A DNA stretch of 64,000 bases from Bradyrhizobium betae (GCF_004123905.1 NZ_MZXW01000035.1:124001-188000); one strand, 5' to 3'; shown: positions 33,549 to 41,306, numbered from the stretch's first letter. The notes: generated by a model from the letters alone, not told the origin. Translations and numbers: made by a program.

Positions 33549-34235
33549 TCAAGGCTCGAGTCCCGATTGGCGCAGCACCGGCACGACCTCGGGCGAAGCC
33601 AGATAGCGCAGCAGCCGATCGGCCGCGACGGCGTTGTTCGCGTTAGCCATGCGACCGGCGGAGAACACGGCCGGTGTCTGCAAATCGAGCGGGATCGGGC
33701 CGACGACCTCGATGCCCTCGACCTGCTTCAGCTCGCTGATCTGCTGCACGGCAAGGTCAGCTTCACCGCTGACGAGCCGCTCCGCGGTAAAACCTTGCTC
33801 GACGATGGTCGCCTTGGCGTTGATCTCATCCGCGATCCCCATCCGCACGATCAACTGGGCAAAATACACCCCGCTCGCGCCCAGCCGCGAATAGGCGACC
33901 GACCGCGCCGCCAGCAGCGCCCCGCGCAGCGCGGCTTCGGTTGCGATATCGGGATGCGGCTGCCCTGCCCGCACGGCGATGCCGACGAAGGAGCGCGCCA
34001 GATCGGCTGCGCCCTCGGCGATCACGCGGCCCTCGCCGATCATCTCGTCGAGCCCCTCGCGCGTCAGGATCACCAGATCGGCGGCCTCGCCGCCGCGCAG
34101 GCGCTTGAGCAGCGCCAGGGTCGGCGCGAAGCCGGCATCGACGTGAATGCCGCTCGCCGCCTCGAAGGCGAAGGACAGGCTGCGCATCGCGCCCATCAGG
34201 CCCAGGGTCGAGAGCATGCGAATGGTGTTTGTCAT
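33549..34235 (-). CDS. ModA-like substrate-binding domain protein without signal peptide
   Basis: A 228-residue protein of the periplasmic-binding-protein fold resembling molybdate-binding ModA (ADLVILTREGLDEMIGEG; YSRLGASGVYFAQLIVRMGI). It starts MTNTIRMLSTLGLMGAMRSL and shows no proper signal peptide, and no transporter genes are adjacent. It may therefore be a cytoplasmic binding or sensory protein, or a stray member of a larger group of ModA-like proteins common in Bradyrhizobium. It lies 19 bases downstream of the second GrlR-like gene. Confidence 0.78.
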   Translation of the reverse strand: MTNTIRMLSTLGLMGAMRSLSFAFEAASGIHVDAGFAPTLALLKRLRGGEAADLVILTREGLDEMIGEGRVIAEGAADLARSFVGIAVRAGQPHPDIATEAALRGALLAARSVAYSRLGASGVYFAQLIVRMGIADEINAKATIVEQGFTAERLVSGEADLAVQQISELKQVEGIEVVGPIPLDLQTPAVFSAGRMANANNAVAADRLLRYLASPEVVPVLRQSGLEP

Positions 34236-34254
34236 TTGTCTTTCCGGATAACGA

Positions 34255-34956
34255 TCAGGCGCGGTGCATCAGCTTGAGCGCGGCGGTCAGGCGCAGGCTG
34301 CGCTTGCCGGCGAGCGCCGTTGCCTCCAGCACCGCCTCTTCGCCGTCATAGCTGCCGGAGAAGCCGATGCCGACCTCGTGGCCGCCAAAGATCGGATCGT
34401 CCTTGGCCGGCGTGTGTTCCTGATTGAGGATCTGGCCCTTCCAGCGGCCATTCGTGGCGGTGTAGCTGCCGAGATAGTAGAACGAGGCGTCGCCGCCAAG
34501 GATGCGGCCCTGGTTGAGCAGCATCACGCCGGTGAGACCGCCATCGACACCGTCGAGCATGCGCAGGTGAACTGAGTAGAGGCCATCGGCGATACCGCCC
34601 TCGCCGACACCGCCGGCGATCGGCACCTCGTCTTCCCTGATCGGTGTCATCACCGACTGGAACGGCACGCCCGGCAGCTCCTTGAGCTCGCCCTTGAAGC
34701 GATAGAGATCGCCGTCGGGCCAGCCTTTCGCCAGCAAAGTCGCATCATCGGTGCCGGCCATGGCGCGGTAGGTCGGATCGGGATTGTGGCGCACGGTCTT
34801 GATGACGATGTCGACGCCGGATTCGGTTCTCTCATAGGTGCCGATATGGGCGAAGGCCGAATTGCCGCCCAGCATCTTGCCATTGCCGGCATGCATCACG
34901 CTCCGGCCGACGGCGTCGCCGAGCTGAAATCTCGTCTTGTAGAAGCCTTCAAACAC
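34255..34956 (-). CDS. GrlR-like protein with two tandem domains, paralog 2
   Basis: A 233-residue paralog of the protein at 31524-32228, with the same two-domain plan (EGFYKTRFQLGD; GLYSVHLRMLDGVDGGLTG; GRILGGDASFYYLGSY) and the same ending (LAGKRSLRLTAALKLMHRA). A GTG at 34956 aligns with the start of the first paralog and gives almost the same length; the frame continues upstream to 35070 but that part reads like untranslated sequence next to the glnII terminator. It heads a likely operon with the ModA-like and Sel1-repeat genes. Confidence 0.75.
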   Translation of the reverse strand: MFEGFYKTRFQLGDAVGRSVMHAGNGKMLGGNSAFAHIGTYERTESGVDIVIKTVRHNPDPTYRAMAGTDDATLLAKGWPDGDLYRFKGELKELPGVPFQSVMTPIREDEVPIAGGVGEGGIADGLYSVHLRMLDGVDGGLTGVMLLNQGRILGGDASFYYLGSYTATNGRWKGQILNQEHTPAKDDPIFGGHEVGIGFSGSYDGEEAVLEATALAGKRSLRLTAALKLMHRA

Positions 34957-35078
34957 CAGCCGTGTCCCCGGCCCCGCGCGCATCCAACGATACTCTATCC
35001 CGGTTTGGCCGGCGATGGACAGACGGCAAGCCGGCATGGCCGGCAGACCCACGACAACGACTGTCATCAAAATGCAAA

Positions 35079-35110
35079 AATCCGCCGGAGCCTCTCGGCT
35101 CCGGCGGATT
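35079..35110 (-). terminator. Rho-independent terminator of glnII
   Basis: Inverted arms of 14 bases, AATCCGCCGGAGCC and GGCTCCGGCGGATT, enclose a four-base loop. On the minus strand the stem is followed by TTTTTGCATTTT. It lies about 45 bases after the glnII stop and before the GrlR-like gene, so the two are probably separate transcripts. Confidence 0.85.
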
Positions 35111-35155
35111 GAATGCCAACCCGGGCCAGCCCCCTAGCCCGGGCCGGGAGGATCT

Positions 35156-36190
35156 TTAAGCCGCGGCCTTCTTGTCAGCCGGGACGGACGCGATCGTCTT
35201 CAGGATCTGCGAAGCGATCTGGTATGGGTCGCCCTGCGAGTTCGGACGGCGGTCTTCCAGATAGCCCTTGTAGCCGTTGTTGACGAAGGAGTGCGGAACG
35301 CGGATCGAGGCGCCGCGGTCGGCAATGCCGTAGCTGAACTTGTTCCACGGCGCGGTCTCGTGCTTGCCGGTCAGACGCTTGTCGTTGTCCGGGCCGTAGA
35401 CGGCGATGTGGTCCATCAGGTTCTTGTCGAAGGCGGCCATCAGCGCCTCGAAATACTCCTTGCCGCCGACCGTACGCATGTACTCGGTCGAGAAGTTGGC
35501 GTGCATGCCGGAGCCGTTCCAGTCGGTGTCGCCGAGCGGCTTGCAGTGGAACTCGATGTCGACGCCGTACTTTTCGGTCAGGCGCAGCATGAGGTAGCGG
35601 GCCATCCACATTTCGTCAGCGGCCTTCTTGGAGCCCTTGCCGAAGATCTGGAATTCCCACTGGCCCTTCGCGACTTCCGCGTTGATGCCTTCGTGGTTGA
35701 TGCCGGCCGCGAGGCAGAGGTCGAGATGCTCTTCCACCATCTTGCGGGCGATATCGCCGACGTTCGAATAGCCGACGCCGGTGTAGTACGGGCCCTGCGG
35801 CGCCGGATAGCCGGAGGCCGGGAAGCCGAGCGGACGGCCGTCCTTGTAGAAGAAATATTCCTGCTCGAAACCGAACCACGCGCCCTCGTCATCGAGGATG
35901 GTCGCACGCTTGTTGGTCGCGTGCGGGGTCTTGCCGTCGGGCATCATGACTTCGCACATCACCAGCACGCCGTTGGTGCGGGCGCCGTCCGGGAACACCG
36001 CGACCGGCTTCAGCACGCAATCGGAGCTGTGGCCTTCGGCCTGCTGGGTGGAGGAGCCGTCGAAGCCCCAGAGCGGAAGCTGCTCGAGCGTCGGGAACGA
36101 CGCGAATTCCTTGATCTGGGTTTTGCCGCGCAAGTTCGGAGTCGGCGTATATCCGTCGAGCCAGATGTACTCGAGCTTATACTTGGTCAT
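35156..36190 (-). CDS. glnII: Glutamine synthetase II
   Basis: A 344-residue type II glutamine synthetase, the decameric eukaryote-like form found in rhizobia. It makes glutamine from glutamate, ammonium and ATP in the cytoplasm. The start MTKYKLEYIWLDGYTPTPNL, the LWGFDGSSTQQAEGHSSD metal/ATP segment near residue 37-54, and DWNGSGMHANFSTEYM near 240 match rhizobial GSII, as does the length. There is no adenylylation loop of type I. The ATG at 36190 follows AGAGAGG. A sigma-54 promoter lies about 90 bases upstream, so nitrogen-dependent NtrC control is expected. Confidence 0.97.
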   Translation of the reverse strand: MTKYKLEYIWLDGYTPTPNLRGKTQIKEFASFPTLEQLPLWGFDGSSTQQAEGHSSDCVLKPVAVFPDGARTNGVLVMCEVMMPDGKTPHATNKRATILDDEGAWFGFEQEYFFYKDGRPLGFPASGYPAPQGPYYTGVGYSNVGDIARKMVEEHLDLCLAAGINHEGINAEVAKGQWEFQIFGKGSKKAADEMWMARYLMLRLTEKYGVDIEFHCKPLGDTDWNGSGMHANFSTEYMRTVGGKEYFEALMAAFDKNLMDHIAVYGPDNDKRLTGKHETAPWNKFSYGIADRGASIRVPHSFVNNGYKGYLEDRRPNSQGDPYQIASQILKTIASVPADKKAAA

Positions 36191-36219
36191 TGAGCCTCTC
36201 TGTAGATGATGCGAAAGGT

Positions 36220-36237
36220 GGGGGCCCGGAGGCCCCC
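36220..36237 (-). promoter_or_regulatory. GC-rich hairpin in predicted glnII leader
   Basis: GGGGGCC and GGCCCCC surround the loop CGGA, about 30 bases upstream of the glnII start codon and downstream of the sigma-54 promoter. It would form a stable stem in the 5' untranslated region. It is a possible site for translational control, for example by the divergent GstI-like protein. Confidence 0.5.
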
Positions 36238-36277
36238 GCACGATTGTTTACCCGGCCAACATCGGCCGACCCTTTCC

Positions 36278-36294
36278 AAGCATTTTGCGTGCCA
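36278..36294 (-). promoter_or_regulatory. Sigma-54 promoter of glnII
   Basis: On the minus strand the sequence reads TGGCACGCAAAATGCTT. The GG and GC elements are ten bases apart, exactly as in -24/-12 promoters (TGGCAC-N5-TTGCW), with one mismatch in the -12 box. Transcription would start near 36267 and give a leader of about 77 bases. Rhizobial glnII genes are known to be NtrC/sigma-54 dependent. I found no convincing pair of NtrC sites upstream. Confidence 0.8.
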
Positions 36295-36729
36295 AAAGGC
36301 CGCAGCGCGGGAGGTTATCCACCGCAGCCAGGGCCTCCCCGCCATAGGCAAACCGTCCACAGCGGCATGCGTCATAGAAGCGCACCTTCCCGTGAAGCTG
36401 CACTGCAAAAATCCCGCGGAAAACGCTCGATTCTGGAGCAGATGGTGCGTTGCCAGAGGTTGCCGATGAAACGCGCATCAACGTCCGGCAATTTTCGCAA
36501 AGTCTTCTGCCCCCGCCCGCAACCTTCGCAATGGCCCAAGCGTTAGTCATCGACGTGGTGCCTTGGAGGATGCAGGCGGCTTACTGCCTACAAAATGAGC
36601 TGAAATTGATTTCCTTTTCAGCACTTTGCATTTCGGCGTCTGCGGCCGATATGGGGATTCCAGTAACCACAATCGAACGAGTCGGGCGCACCATGGAGGT
36701 TAAGCGCTTTGGCCCGAGGAGATACCGAA
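36295..36729. other. Intergenic region between glnII promoter and GstI-like gene
   Basis: These 435 bases probably hold NtrC enhancer sites and the promoter of the divergent gene. Half-site-like GCACC (36390s) and GGTGC (36440s) sequences occur but do not form a clear dyad. An open frame at 36450-36821 runs through it but has non-protein-like composition and no ribosome site. Confidence 0.5.
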
Positions 36730-36933
36730 ATGATGAACAATGGACTGAGTCAGGGATCGGCAACGATCTATCAATTCCCTGCCGGGGGCCGCGCGGCTCT
36801 CGCAGGACGCCGCTACGGTGAGGCTCGCCCTCCTGCCGACCGCCTCTCGCTCCCCGTGAACGAGACGATCTGCAGTGGCAGTTGGTACCACCAGGAAGCG
36901 GTCGATGAGGCCAAGCCGAAATGGGATCGCTGA
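36730..36933 (+). CDS. DUF2735 protein, GstI-like (putative GlnII translational inhibitor)
   Basis: A 67-residue protein with the DUF2735 pattern: SATIYQFPAGGRAAL near residue 10-24 and SGSWYHQEAV near 50-59. It is divergent from glnII. In Rhizobium leguminosarum a protein of 63 residues, GstI, is encoded in exactly this position and blocks glnII expression after transcription; size and location match, so a GstI role is inferred, not proven. The ATG at 36730 follows GAGGAG by eight bases. A terminator lies 55 bases after the stop. Confidence 0.75.
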   Translation: MMNNGLSQGSATIYQFPAGGRAALAGRRYGEARPPADRLSLPVNETICSGSWYHQEAVDEAKPKWDR

Positions 36934-36988
36934 TGCCTGCGTTTGGTTTGATACCCCGGCGCTCTCACACGCGCCTGGCGGCAATTTG

Positions 36989-37024
36989 AAAAAGGGTCGA
37001 AACAACGAGGTTTCGGCCCTTTTT
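36989..37024. terminator. Bidirectional terminator
   Basis: AAAAAGGGTCGAAAC and GTTTCGGCCCTTTTT form a stem (one G-U pair) around a small loop. A-tract and T-tract flanks let it stop transcription from the GstI-like gene on the plus strand and from the MliC gene on the minus strand, whose 3' ends face it. Confidence 0.82.
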
Positions 37025-37044
37025 GATTCGTGTTGTCCTTCCGG

Positions 37045-37371
37045 CTAGAGGCCGGGCTTGTCGGCCACGGCGCAGGCCGTCACCGGCCGCTTCAGATGCT
37101 TGACCGTCGTGGCCCCGCTGTTGGGGATCCTCAGTGTGATTCCCGCCCCCGAATAGCGCGCGCCGGAAACCGCCAGCCGCTTGGCAAGTGTCACAGGCTC
37201 GCCGTCGATCTGGAGGAAGGCGCGCTTGTCGTCGTCATAAAACCCGACGATGAACTGCGTACCATCGGCGCAGCGATAGGTCCGGAACGTCTGCGCATCG
37301 GCCTGCCGCGCGCCGAAAATTCCGCCCGCCAGCATGGTGATCGCCAAAACAATGGCCTTGTGTCGGTTCAT
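37045..37371 (-). CDS. MliC family lysozyme inhibitor-like protein
   Basis: A 108-residue secreted protein. The ATG at 37371 follows GGGGGCGA. A signal peptide (AIVLAITMLAGGIFGARQADA) leads to a MliC-type domain with YRCADGTQFIVGFYDDD, LAKRLAVSGARYSGAGITLR and a second Cys near the end. MliC/PliC proteins sit in the periplasm or on the outer membrane and inhibit C-type lysozymes that cleave peptidoglycan. The frame runs on upstream for about 590 more codons, but that part is antisense to two real genes. Confidence 0.83.
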   Translation of the reverse strand: MNRHKAIVLAITMLAGGIFGARQADAQTFRTYRCADGTQFIVGFYDDDKRAFLQIDGEPVTLAKRLAVSGARYSGAGITLRIPNSGATTVKHLKRPVTACAVADKPGL

Positions 37372-37419
37372 GATCGCCCCCTGTAATAGCCCGCCGGCAA
37401 CATAACAAAAGCTGATCCG

Positions 37420-38178
37420 ATGCAAGACTCCTCTGTGCAAGACTCCCCTCTCCGTCATCTCGCCCTGCAAGGCGCCAGCAATTTTCGCGACCTCGGCGGC
37501 TACCCGACCGCCGACGGCCGTACCACGCGCTGGCGCCACATCTTCCGCTCCAACCATCTCGGCCAGCTCACGGCTGCCGACATCGAGATCGTCCGCGCGC
37601 TCGGGGTGCGAAGCGCATTCGACTTTCGCGGCGTCGAGGAACGCGCGGCCGGTGTCTGCGTGGTGAACGAGATCACGGTGCACTCGCTGCCGATCGAGCC
37701 GACCGTCGTGGCCGGGCTGCGCGCCGAGCTCGCCAGGGGCACGCTGACCGCACCGGTCGCGCTCGAGCTCATGCGCGAGTCCTATCGCAATTATGTCCGC
37801 CACAACACGCACAGCTTTTGCGCGCTGTTCGGCCATCTGCTGGAAGACCGCGCGCCGCTCGTGATCCATTGCACCGCCGGCAAGGACCGCACCGGCTTTG
37901 CCAGCGCGCTGATCCTGCATGCACTGGGCGTGGCCGATGACGTCATTGCCGAGGACTATCTGTTGACCAACCAGCACTACAGGCGCGATGCGACAGCCGC
38001 CACCGACCTGCCCGAGGACGTCCGCAACGCCATCGGCAACGTCGAGGCCTCTTACCTCGCCGCGGCGTTCGAGGCCGTCAGCAAGGACTATGGCGATCTC
38101 GAAACCTACTTGCGCGACGGGCTCAAGCTCGGCACATCGGAGCAGACCGCACTGAAGGCGCGTTATCTGCAATCGTAA
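37420..38178 (+). CDS. Tyrosine/serine protein phosphatase family (DSP-like)
   Basis: A 252-residue protein of the Y_phosphatase3 family. The start is ASNFRDLGGYPTADGRTTRW near residue 18, characteristic of this group, and the active-site loop is HCTAGKDRTGFAS near 150, giving the CX5R motif. Members remove phosphate from proteins or, in some bacteria, from phosphoinositides. Its first codons contain a short CAAGACTCC direct repeat. It lies 21 bases before an SDR gene on the same strand. Confidence 0.92.
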   Translation: MQDSSVQDSPLRHLALQGASNFRDLGGYPTADGRTTRWRHIFRSNHLGQLTAADIEIVRALGVRSAFDFRGVEERAAGVCVVNEITVHSLPIEPTVVAGLRAELARGTLTAPVALELMRESYRNYVRHNTHSFCALFGHLLEDRAPLVIHCTAGKDRTGFASALILHALGVADDVIAEDYLLTNQHYRRDATAATDLPEDVRNAIGNVEASYLAAAFEAVSKDYGDLETYLRDGLKLGTSEQTALKARYLQS

Positions 38179-38199
38179 GCGACGCTGCCTGGGAGAACG

Positions 38200-38883
38200 A
38201 TGATGCAAGGCAAAGTTTTGATCGTGACAGGCGCCCTCGGCGCACTTGGAAAAGTCGTCGCCGAGACGGCGCGGTCGCGCGGCGCGCGCATTGCCGGCAT
38301 CGATCACGCGCCCTCGCAAATCTCCGCGACGCCTGAAAGCATCGAGATCAGCGGCGTCGACCTGTCCGACGCGACGCAGGCGAAGACGGCCATCGAGGCG
38401 GCCGCAAAGCACTTTGGCAGGCTCGACGCACTGATCAACATCGCCGGCGGCTTCGCCTTCGAGATCGTCGGCGACGGTGACTTCACGACGTGGCAGCGCA
38501 TGTATGCGCTTAACGTGCTGACCGCGCTCAATGCCTCGCGCGCGGCGCTGCCGCATCTCGCCGTCTCCAAGGCAGGCCGCATCGTCAACATCGGCGCCAT
38601 GGGCGCGCTCCAGGCGGGCTCCGGCATGGGCCCCTATGCAGCCTCGAAGGCGGGCGTGCATCGCCTCACCGAGGCGCTGGCGAGCGAGTGGAAAGGCAAG
38701 GTCACGGTGAATGCTGTGCTGCCCTCGATCATCGACACCAAGGCCAACCGCGCCGACATGCCGAAGGCGGACTTTTCCAAATGGGTGACGCCGCAGGAGC
38801 TGGCGGAGGTGATCCTGTTCCTCGCCAGCGATGCAGCGAGCGGTGTCACCAGCGCGCTGATCCCCGTGGGTGGGCGGGTGTAG
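38200..38883 (+). CDS. SDR family oxidoreductase
   Basis: A 227-residue classical short-chain dehydrogenase. It carries VTGALGALGKVVAE for NAD(P) binding, INIAGGFAFE near residue 80, and the catalytic GPYAASKAGVHRL segment with an intact YxxxK. It reduces or oxidises an alcohol/carbonyl; the substrate is not known. Two Met codons occur at the start (38200 and 38203). It is likely cotranscribed with the phosphatase gene. Confidence 0.93.
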   Translation: MMQGKVLIVTGALGALGKVVAETARSRGARIAGIDHAPSQISATPESIEISGVDLSDATQAKTAIEAAAKHFGRLDALINIAGGFAFEIVGDGDFTTWQRMYALNVLTALNASRAALPHLAVSKAGRIVNIGAMGALQAGSGMGPYAASKAGVHRLTEALASEWKGKVTVNAVLPSIIDTKANRADMPKADFSKWVTPQELAEVILFLASDAASGVTSALIPVGGRV

Positions 38884-38936
38884 GCTCTGTCGCCGCGCAC
38901 CTTTTCCAAACCTCACCGAATTGCTATATTCGAACC

Positions 38937-39134
38937 ATGACAACGGAAGATATCGAGCAAGCGATCGAACGACTGACGCCTGACGAAGTGGCGCGATTTC
39001 GTGCATGGTTCGAGCAGTTCGATGCCGTACGCTTCGATGAGGCCTTGGAGCAAGGCGCCAAGGCGGGCAAGCTGGACGCCTTTGCCGAGGAAGCGCTGAG
39101 CGACTACCGCGCCGGCCAAACGCGCGACTTGTGA
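38937..39134 (+). CDS. Putative type II antitoxin
   Basis: A 65-residue acidic protein (EDIEQAIERLTPDEVARFRA, then KLDAFAEEALSDYRAG). I recognise the pattern RFRAWFEQFD...GKLDAFAEEAL as that of small proteins often encoded immediately upstream of a ParE/RelE-like toxin. Its stop overlaps the toxin's GTG start (GTGA at 39131-39134), the usual coupling for such pairs. The reading frame is intact, but the toxin downstream is frameshifted. Confidence 0.7.
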   Translation: MTTEDIEQAIERLTPDEVARFRAWFEQFDAVRFDEALEQGAKAGKLDAFAEEALSDYRAGQTRDL

Positions 39135-39384
39135 AGCACACGGCTTCGACGAAATTCTGGAAGGCTTATGAGGCATTGCCGGTCCACGTTCGCAGGCTGG
39201 CCGATGCCAATTTCAAGCTGCTGAAGAGCAACCCCACTCATCCGTCACTTCAATTCAAACGAGTCGGACGATTTTGGTCCGCTAGAGTCGGCCTGCATTG
39301 TCGCGCCCTGGCTATTGAGTCCACGACGCCTACGTTTGGTTCTGGATCGGCGCGCACGCGGACTACGACCGTCTTATAGGCTGA
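39131..39384 (+). pseudogene. Frameshifted ParE/RelE-like toxin
   Basis: The frame starts at GTG 39131 as KHTASTKFWKAYEALP, continues FKLLKSNPTHPSLQFKRVG and GRFWSARVGLHCRALAIES, then becomes unlike the family. A different frame from about 39325 reads HDAYVWFWIGAHADYDRLIG and stops at 39384; this matches the usual C-terminus (WFWIGTHAEYD-type). One base is missing, or two gained, near 39318-39327. The residues lost in the active frame belong to the toxin's last strand and helix, so it is likely inactive unless the shift is a sequencing error. Confidence 0.75.
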
Positions 39385-39388
39385 AGGG

Positions 39389-39736
39389 TTAATCCGGCAC
39401 CAACAGCCGCAGATTGCCCTTGAAACGAATGCTCTGCTTGCCCGCGAGCGCGATGCCTTCGCCGTACGCGGTCTCGTCATTGTAGGTGCCGCTGAAGCCG
39501 ATGGTCACGACCTTGCGCCCCCACACCGGACGTTCGTCGAACGAGGGTGAATGCTCCTCGTTGGTCAGCTCGCCCTTCCACTTGCCGGCGGCCGAGGTGT
39601 AGGTGCCGTAGGCGAAGAAGAATGAATCGCCGCCGCGCATGGTGCCGTCGCGCAGCACCATGACGCCCTGATTGCCGCCCTGGACCGCATCGAGCATCTC
39701 GATGCGGATGTGATAGAGCCCGTTCCTGATTGTCAT
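39389..39736 (-). CDS. GrlR-like protein, single domain
   Basis: A 115-residue single-domain member of the same family as 31524-32228 and 34255-34956. It has RNGLYHIRIEMLDAVQGG, the Gly-turn GTMRGGDSFFFAYGTYTS, and the ending LAGKQSIRFKGNLRLLVPD. An ATG at 39736 gives a start aligned with the domain; no strong ribosome site is seen. It faces the broken toxin gene with only four bases between the two 3' ends. Function unknown. Confidence 0.75.
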   Translation of the reverse strand: MTIRNGLYHIRIEMLDAVQGGNQGVMVLRDGTMRGGDSFFFAYGTYTSAAGKWKGELTNEEHSPSFDERPVWGRKVVTIGFSGTYNDETAYGEGIALAGKQSIRFKGNLRLLVPD

Positions 39737-39878
39737 CGTTGCAAGCGCCCGGCTGTGCCATCCGCAGAATAACCGCACCATCGGTTCCCGATCAAATGGT
39801 GCAAAGTTCCGAGCCCGTTCCGGGCTAAACTGCCCGCAACTGATTCTCGGATCCGAACGCAAGACTCGGAAGCTTTCC

Positions 39879-40565
39879 TTGGAAACTGAACTTTATCTCC
39901 CCGTCAAACGCTTCCTCGAAGAACTCGGCTTCTCGGTCAAGGGCGAGATCGGCGGCTGCGATCTCGTGGGCCTCAGCGCCGGCGATCCGCCTGTCGTGGT
40001 GATCGGCGAGCTCAAGCTCGCCTTCAATCTCGAGCTGATCCTGCAAGCGGTCGACCGCGCGCCCGCCGGTGACGAGGTCTGGATCGCCGCCAAAATGTCG
40101 GTGCGCGGCAAGGGACGCGAGAGCGATGCGCGCTATCGCAATCTCTGCCGCCGGCTCGGCTTCGGTATGCTCGGGGTCACCGACCGCGGCCAGGTCGAGG
40201 TGCTGGTGAAGCCGCCGACGGCAGCCCCGCGCCGCGAGCCGAAGGTCCGTTCGCGCCTCGTCGCCGAACATCAGCGCCGCCAGGGCGATCCCGTGCTCGG
40301 CGGCAGCACGCGCGCACCAATCATGACGGCCTATCGGCAGCAGGCGCTGGCCTGCGCTTCGGAGCTGGCCGACGGCCCGCGGCGCGTGAGCGAATTGCGC
40401 CAACGCTGTCCCGATGTCGGCAAGATCATGCTTAACAATGTGTATGGCTGGTTCGAACGCACTGAGCGGGGAATCTATGGGCTGACCGCGGCCGGACGCG
40501 CGGCGCTGAAGCGCTGGCCGCAGGCGCCGGTGAAAGACATCGCCCGTGAGGCATCCCTGCCCTAG
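39879..40565 (+). CDS. DUF2161 family putative nuclease-like protein
   Basis: A 228-residue protein with an N-terminal region (ELYLPVKRFLEELGFSVKGE ... VVVIGELKL) that fits the PD-(D/E)xK-type core of DUF2161 proteins, followed by a winged-helix C-terminus (GIYGLTAAGRAALK). The E-x-K in GELKL could be catalytic. A TTG start at 39879 is used; GGAAG lies upstream. Whether it cuts nucleic acid is not known. The ABM gene follows 26 bases later. Confidence 0.82.
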   Translation: METELYLPVKRFLEELGFSVKGEIGGCDLVGLSAGDPPVVVIGELKLAFNLELILQAVDRAPAGDEVWIAAKMSVRGKGRESDARYRNLCRRLGFGMLGVTDRGQVEVLVKPPTAAPRREPKVRSRLVAEHQRRQGDPVLGGSTRAPIMTAYRQQALACASELADGPRRVSELRQRCPDVGKIMLNNVYGWFERTERGIYGLTAAGRAALKRWPQAPVKDIAREASLP

Positions 40566-40591
40566 GCGGCACACACATCGGGAGACATCGC

Positions 40592-40891
40592 ATGATCGTG
40601 GTAACCGGCAGCGTAACGGCCCGACCAGAGACATTGGAGGAGGCGCGGCGCCTGAGCCTCGAGCACGTTCATCGGTCGCGACAGGAGCCCGGCTGCATCT
40701 CGCATGCGGTGCATGTCGACTGCGAGAACCCGCTCAGGCTGGTGTTCTTCGAGCAATGGGCTGACCGCGCCGCGCTTGCGGCTCATTTTGCGGTACCTGC
40801 ATCCGGCGAAACGGTGCGGGCCTTGCGCTCACTTTCTGTTGGTCCGACCACGCTCGAGCTTTATGACGCCAGCAAGCTCGAGAAGCTGTGA
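40592..40891 (+). CDS. Antibiotic biosynthesis monooxygenase-like (ABM) protein
   Basis: A 99-residue protein of the ABM/quinol monooxygenase family: dimeric ferredoxin-like fold with a short hydrophobic start (MIVVTGSVTARPETLEEARR), EPGCISHAVHVD and FFEQWADRAALAAHF. Members oxidise quinols or polycyclic compounds without cofactors; some are stress proteins. Function not specified here. Confidence 0.87.
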   Translation: MIVVTGSVTARPETLEEARRLSLEHVHRSRQEPGCISHAVHVDCENPLRLVFFEQWADRAALAAHFAVPASGETVRALRSLSVGPTTLELYDASKLEKL

Positions 40892-40976
40892 GTGCATAGC
40901 TGAGATGCCACACCAAATTCATATTGCAATGCAACATGGACGGCACTAGGTATCCCGGCATCGAAACGAGGCCGTT

Positions 40977-41282
40977 ATGAGCGCAGACTGGAATACCAAA
41001 TATGGCACGCGGCGCGTGCGCCACGATCCCCCGACCCTGGACGAGGCGATTTTCGCCGCCGTCGGCATCACCGACGACCAGGAGCAGCAGGCCGAGATCG
41101 CCGCAGCGCTGATGGGCATGCCAATCGAAATCGTCCAGGCTGAGGTGAAGAAGCAGGCCCGCACCAACAGCCGCATCACCGCCACGCGCGTGATCGCCGG
41201 CGAACAGGGCGCGCAGCGCTCGGTGGTGGTCGAGCGTCGTGTCGTCCGCCGTTTCGGCAACGATAAGCGCACCGGCACCTGA
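40977..41282 (+). CDS. Hypothetical protein (101 aa)
   Basis: A small soluble protein with helical central part (DEAIFAAVGITDDQEQQAEI) and a basic C-terminus (VVERRVVRRFGNDKR). I do not recognise a named family; it looks like a conserved rhizobial protein. It ends 24 bases before a strong terminator that faces the convergent GNAT gene. Confidence 0.7.
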   Translation: MSADWNTKYGTRRVRHDPPTLDEAIFAAVGITDDQEQQAEIAAALMGMPIEIVQAEVKKQARTNSRITATRVIAGEQGAQRSVVVERRVVRRFGNDKRTGT

Positions 41283-41306
41283 GCGCATCGTTCCCTGCCC
41301 CAATAC

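Noticed and set aside
36450..36821. A 123-codon plus-strand frame upstream of and overlapping the GstI-like gene.
   Set aside because: It has no ribosome site and no family pattern, while the overlapping DUF2735 frame has both.
37045..39141. A 698-codon open frame on the minus strand.
   Set aside because: Only its last 108 codons form a gene (MliC-like). The rest lies antisense to the phosphatase and SDR genes, which have clear family motifs and ribosome sites, and its translation is low-complexity Arg/Gly/Asp-rich sequence.
31524..39736. A type III secretion locus suggested by the GrlR-like genes.
   Set aside because: No apparatus, chaperone or effector genes are present; the neighbours are metabolic and envelope genes, so only the regulator-like fold is supported.
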